Positions 5,339 through 5,581 of a stretch of DNA of 5,581 nucleotides are shown here, piece by piece. The notes beneath the pieces were generated by a model. It was given only the letters and a program-made list of their open reading frames with translations, was not told the DNA's origin and made no database searches. Position 1 is the first letter of the stretch. Every line of letters starts with the position of its first letter. The translations under genes were made by a program, and so were the position numbers. This DNA comes from Thermoplasmata archaeon (GTDB lineage: Archaea; Thermoplasmatota; Thermoplasmata; Thermoplasmatales; Thermoplasmataceae). The stretch lies in contig JAJZKS010000136.1 of NCBI GenBank assembly GCA_021850835.1, positions 1 to 5,581 of the forward strand, written 5' to 3'.

Positions 5339-5581
5339 TTACACTCCGTATCTTCGCTTCCTTCCCTGATATGAAATAATAGCCTTAAGGAAGTCTGCCT
5401 TTTTCAGTTCTGGCCAGTTCACATCGGAGAAATATAACTCGGAATAGGCAGACTGCCAGAGCAGGAAGTTAGAGATCCTTTCCTCCCCGCTTGTCCTGAA
5501 TATAAGATCTGGATCAGGCAGGCTCTTGTCGTAAAGGAATTCGCGGAATTTTTCTTCGGTGATATCGTCCACGGTCATTTT
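5339..5581 (-). CDS. uppS: cis-Prenyltransferase (undecaprenyl/dolichyl diphosphate synthase family), C-terminal part only
   Basis: The final 80 codons of a Z-type polyprenyl diphosphate synthase are present; the 5' part lies beyond base 5581, and an internal Met at 5578 is not the start because family proteins run about 230-260 residues. The enzyme extends an allylic diphosphate with isopentenyl diphosphate to make the long lipid carrier used for glycan assembly and protein glycosylation. The hallmark block [20 protein letters not shown] is complete. Counting from the Met at 5578, R28, R34, S36 and E47 have the same spacing as the substrate-binding R194, R200, S202 and E213 of the E. coli enzyme. 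[15 protein letters not shown] and the terminal GRKRRYG also match the family. The stop codon touches the tiaS start with no gap, so the two are co-transcribed. The DDxxD-free N-terminal half with the catalytic Asp is not in the window, so completeness cannot be judged. Confidence 0.93.
   Translation of the reverse strand, partial: KMTVDDITEEKFREFLYDKSLPDPDLIFRTSGEERISNFLLWQSAYSELYFSDVNWPELKKADFLKAIISYQGRKRRYGV
5342..5347 (-). promoter_or_regulatory. Short-spaced Shine-Dalgarno of tiaS inside the uppS end
   Basis: GGAGTG on the minus strand lies three bases before the tiaS ATG and within the last codons of the prenyltransferase gene. Spacing is shorter than ideal, but with the directly adjoining TAAATG it suits termination-reinitiation. 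Confidence 0.45.

Noticed and set aside
1..5581. Structural RNA genes, CRISPR repeats, insertion sequences or inverted terminal repeats
   Set aside because: Nearly every base is in a recognised coding region, the gaps are at most 45 bp, and no tRNA-like, repeat-array or transposase signature was seen by eye.

Overview
The window reads as a compact piece of an archaeal (euryarchaeal) chromosome. Markers are archaeal elongation factor 1-beta preceded by a four-CxxC zinc-ribbon protein, the archaea-specific tRNA-Ile2 agmatinylcytidine synthetase TiaS, an AK6/Fap7-type adenylate kinase, and a CDP-alcohol phosphatidyltransferase of the archaetidylinositol-phosphate synthase type. Very tight gene packing, moderate base composition and TATA boxes about 28 nt upstream of start codons (as in leaderless transcription) make a Thermoplasma-like lineage my best guess. 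That placement is inference and was not tested by any search.

Plus strand, 1-2948: a zinc-ribbon gene (missing only its first base if the start codon is at the window edge), aEF1B and a membrane GT2-family glycosyltransferase form one tightly coupled cluster. The aEF1B ribosome-binding site overlaps the upstream stop, and aEF1B and the glycosyltransferase share one base in TGATG. After a 45-bp gap holding a good TATA element comes a phosphoglucosamine/phosphohexose mutase of the archaeal GlmM type that starts at TTG.

Minus strand, 5581-2924, convergent with the first block: the 3' end of a cis-prenyltransferase gene (uppS-like, cut by the window edge), tiaS, an AK6-type kinase (TTG start overlapping the tiaS stop) and a CDP-alcohol phosphatidyltransferase. 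The first three abut or overlap and the fourth follows after 25 bp, so this is very probably one operon. The two blocks meet tail to tail and overlap by 25 bp.

Functionally the window interleaves two themes. One is translation and ribosome biogenesis (zinc ribbon, aEF1B, TiaS, AK6). The other is envelope and glycan synthesis (glycosyltransferase, sugar-phosphate mutase, polyprenyl carrier synthase, ether-phospholipid headgroup synthase). All eight genes fall into recognisable families with key motifs intact. I found no mobile element, CRISPR array, structural RNA gene or clear candidate for an undescribed system. No gene-free stretch exceeds 45 bases.
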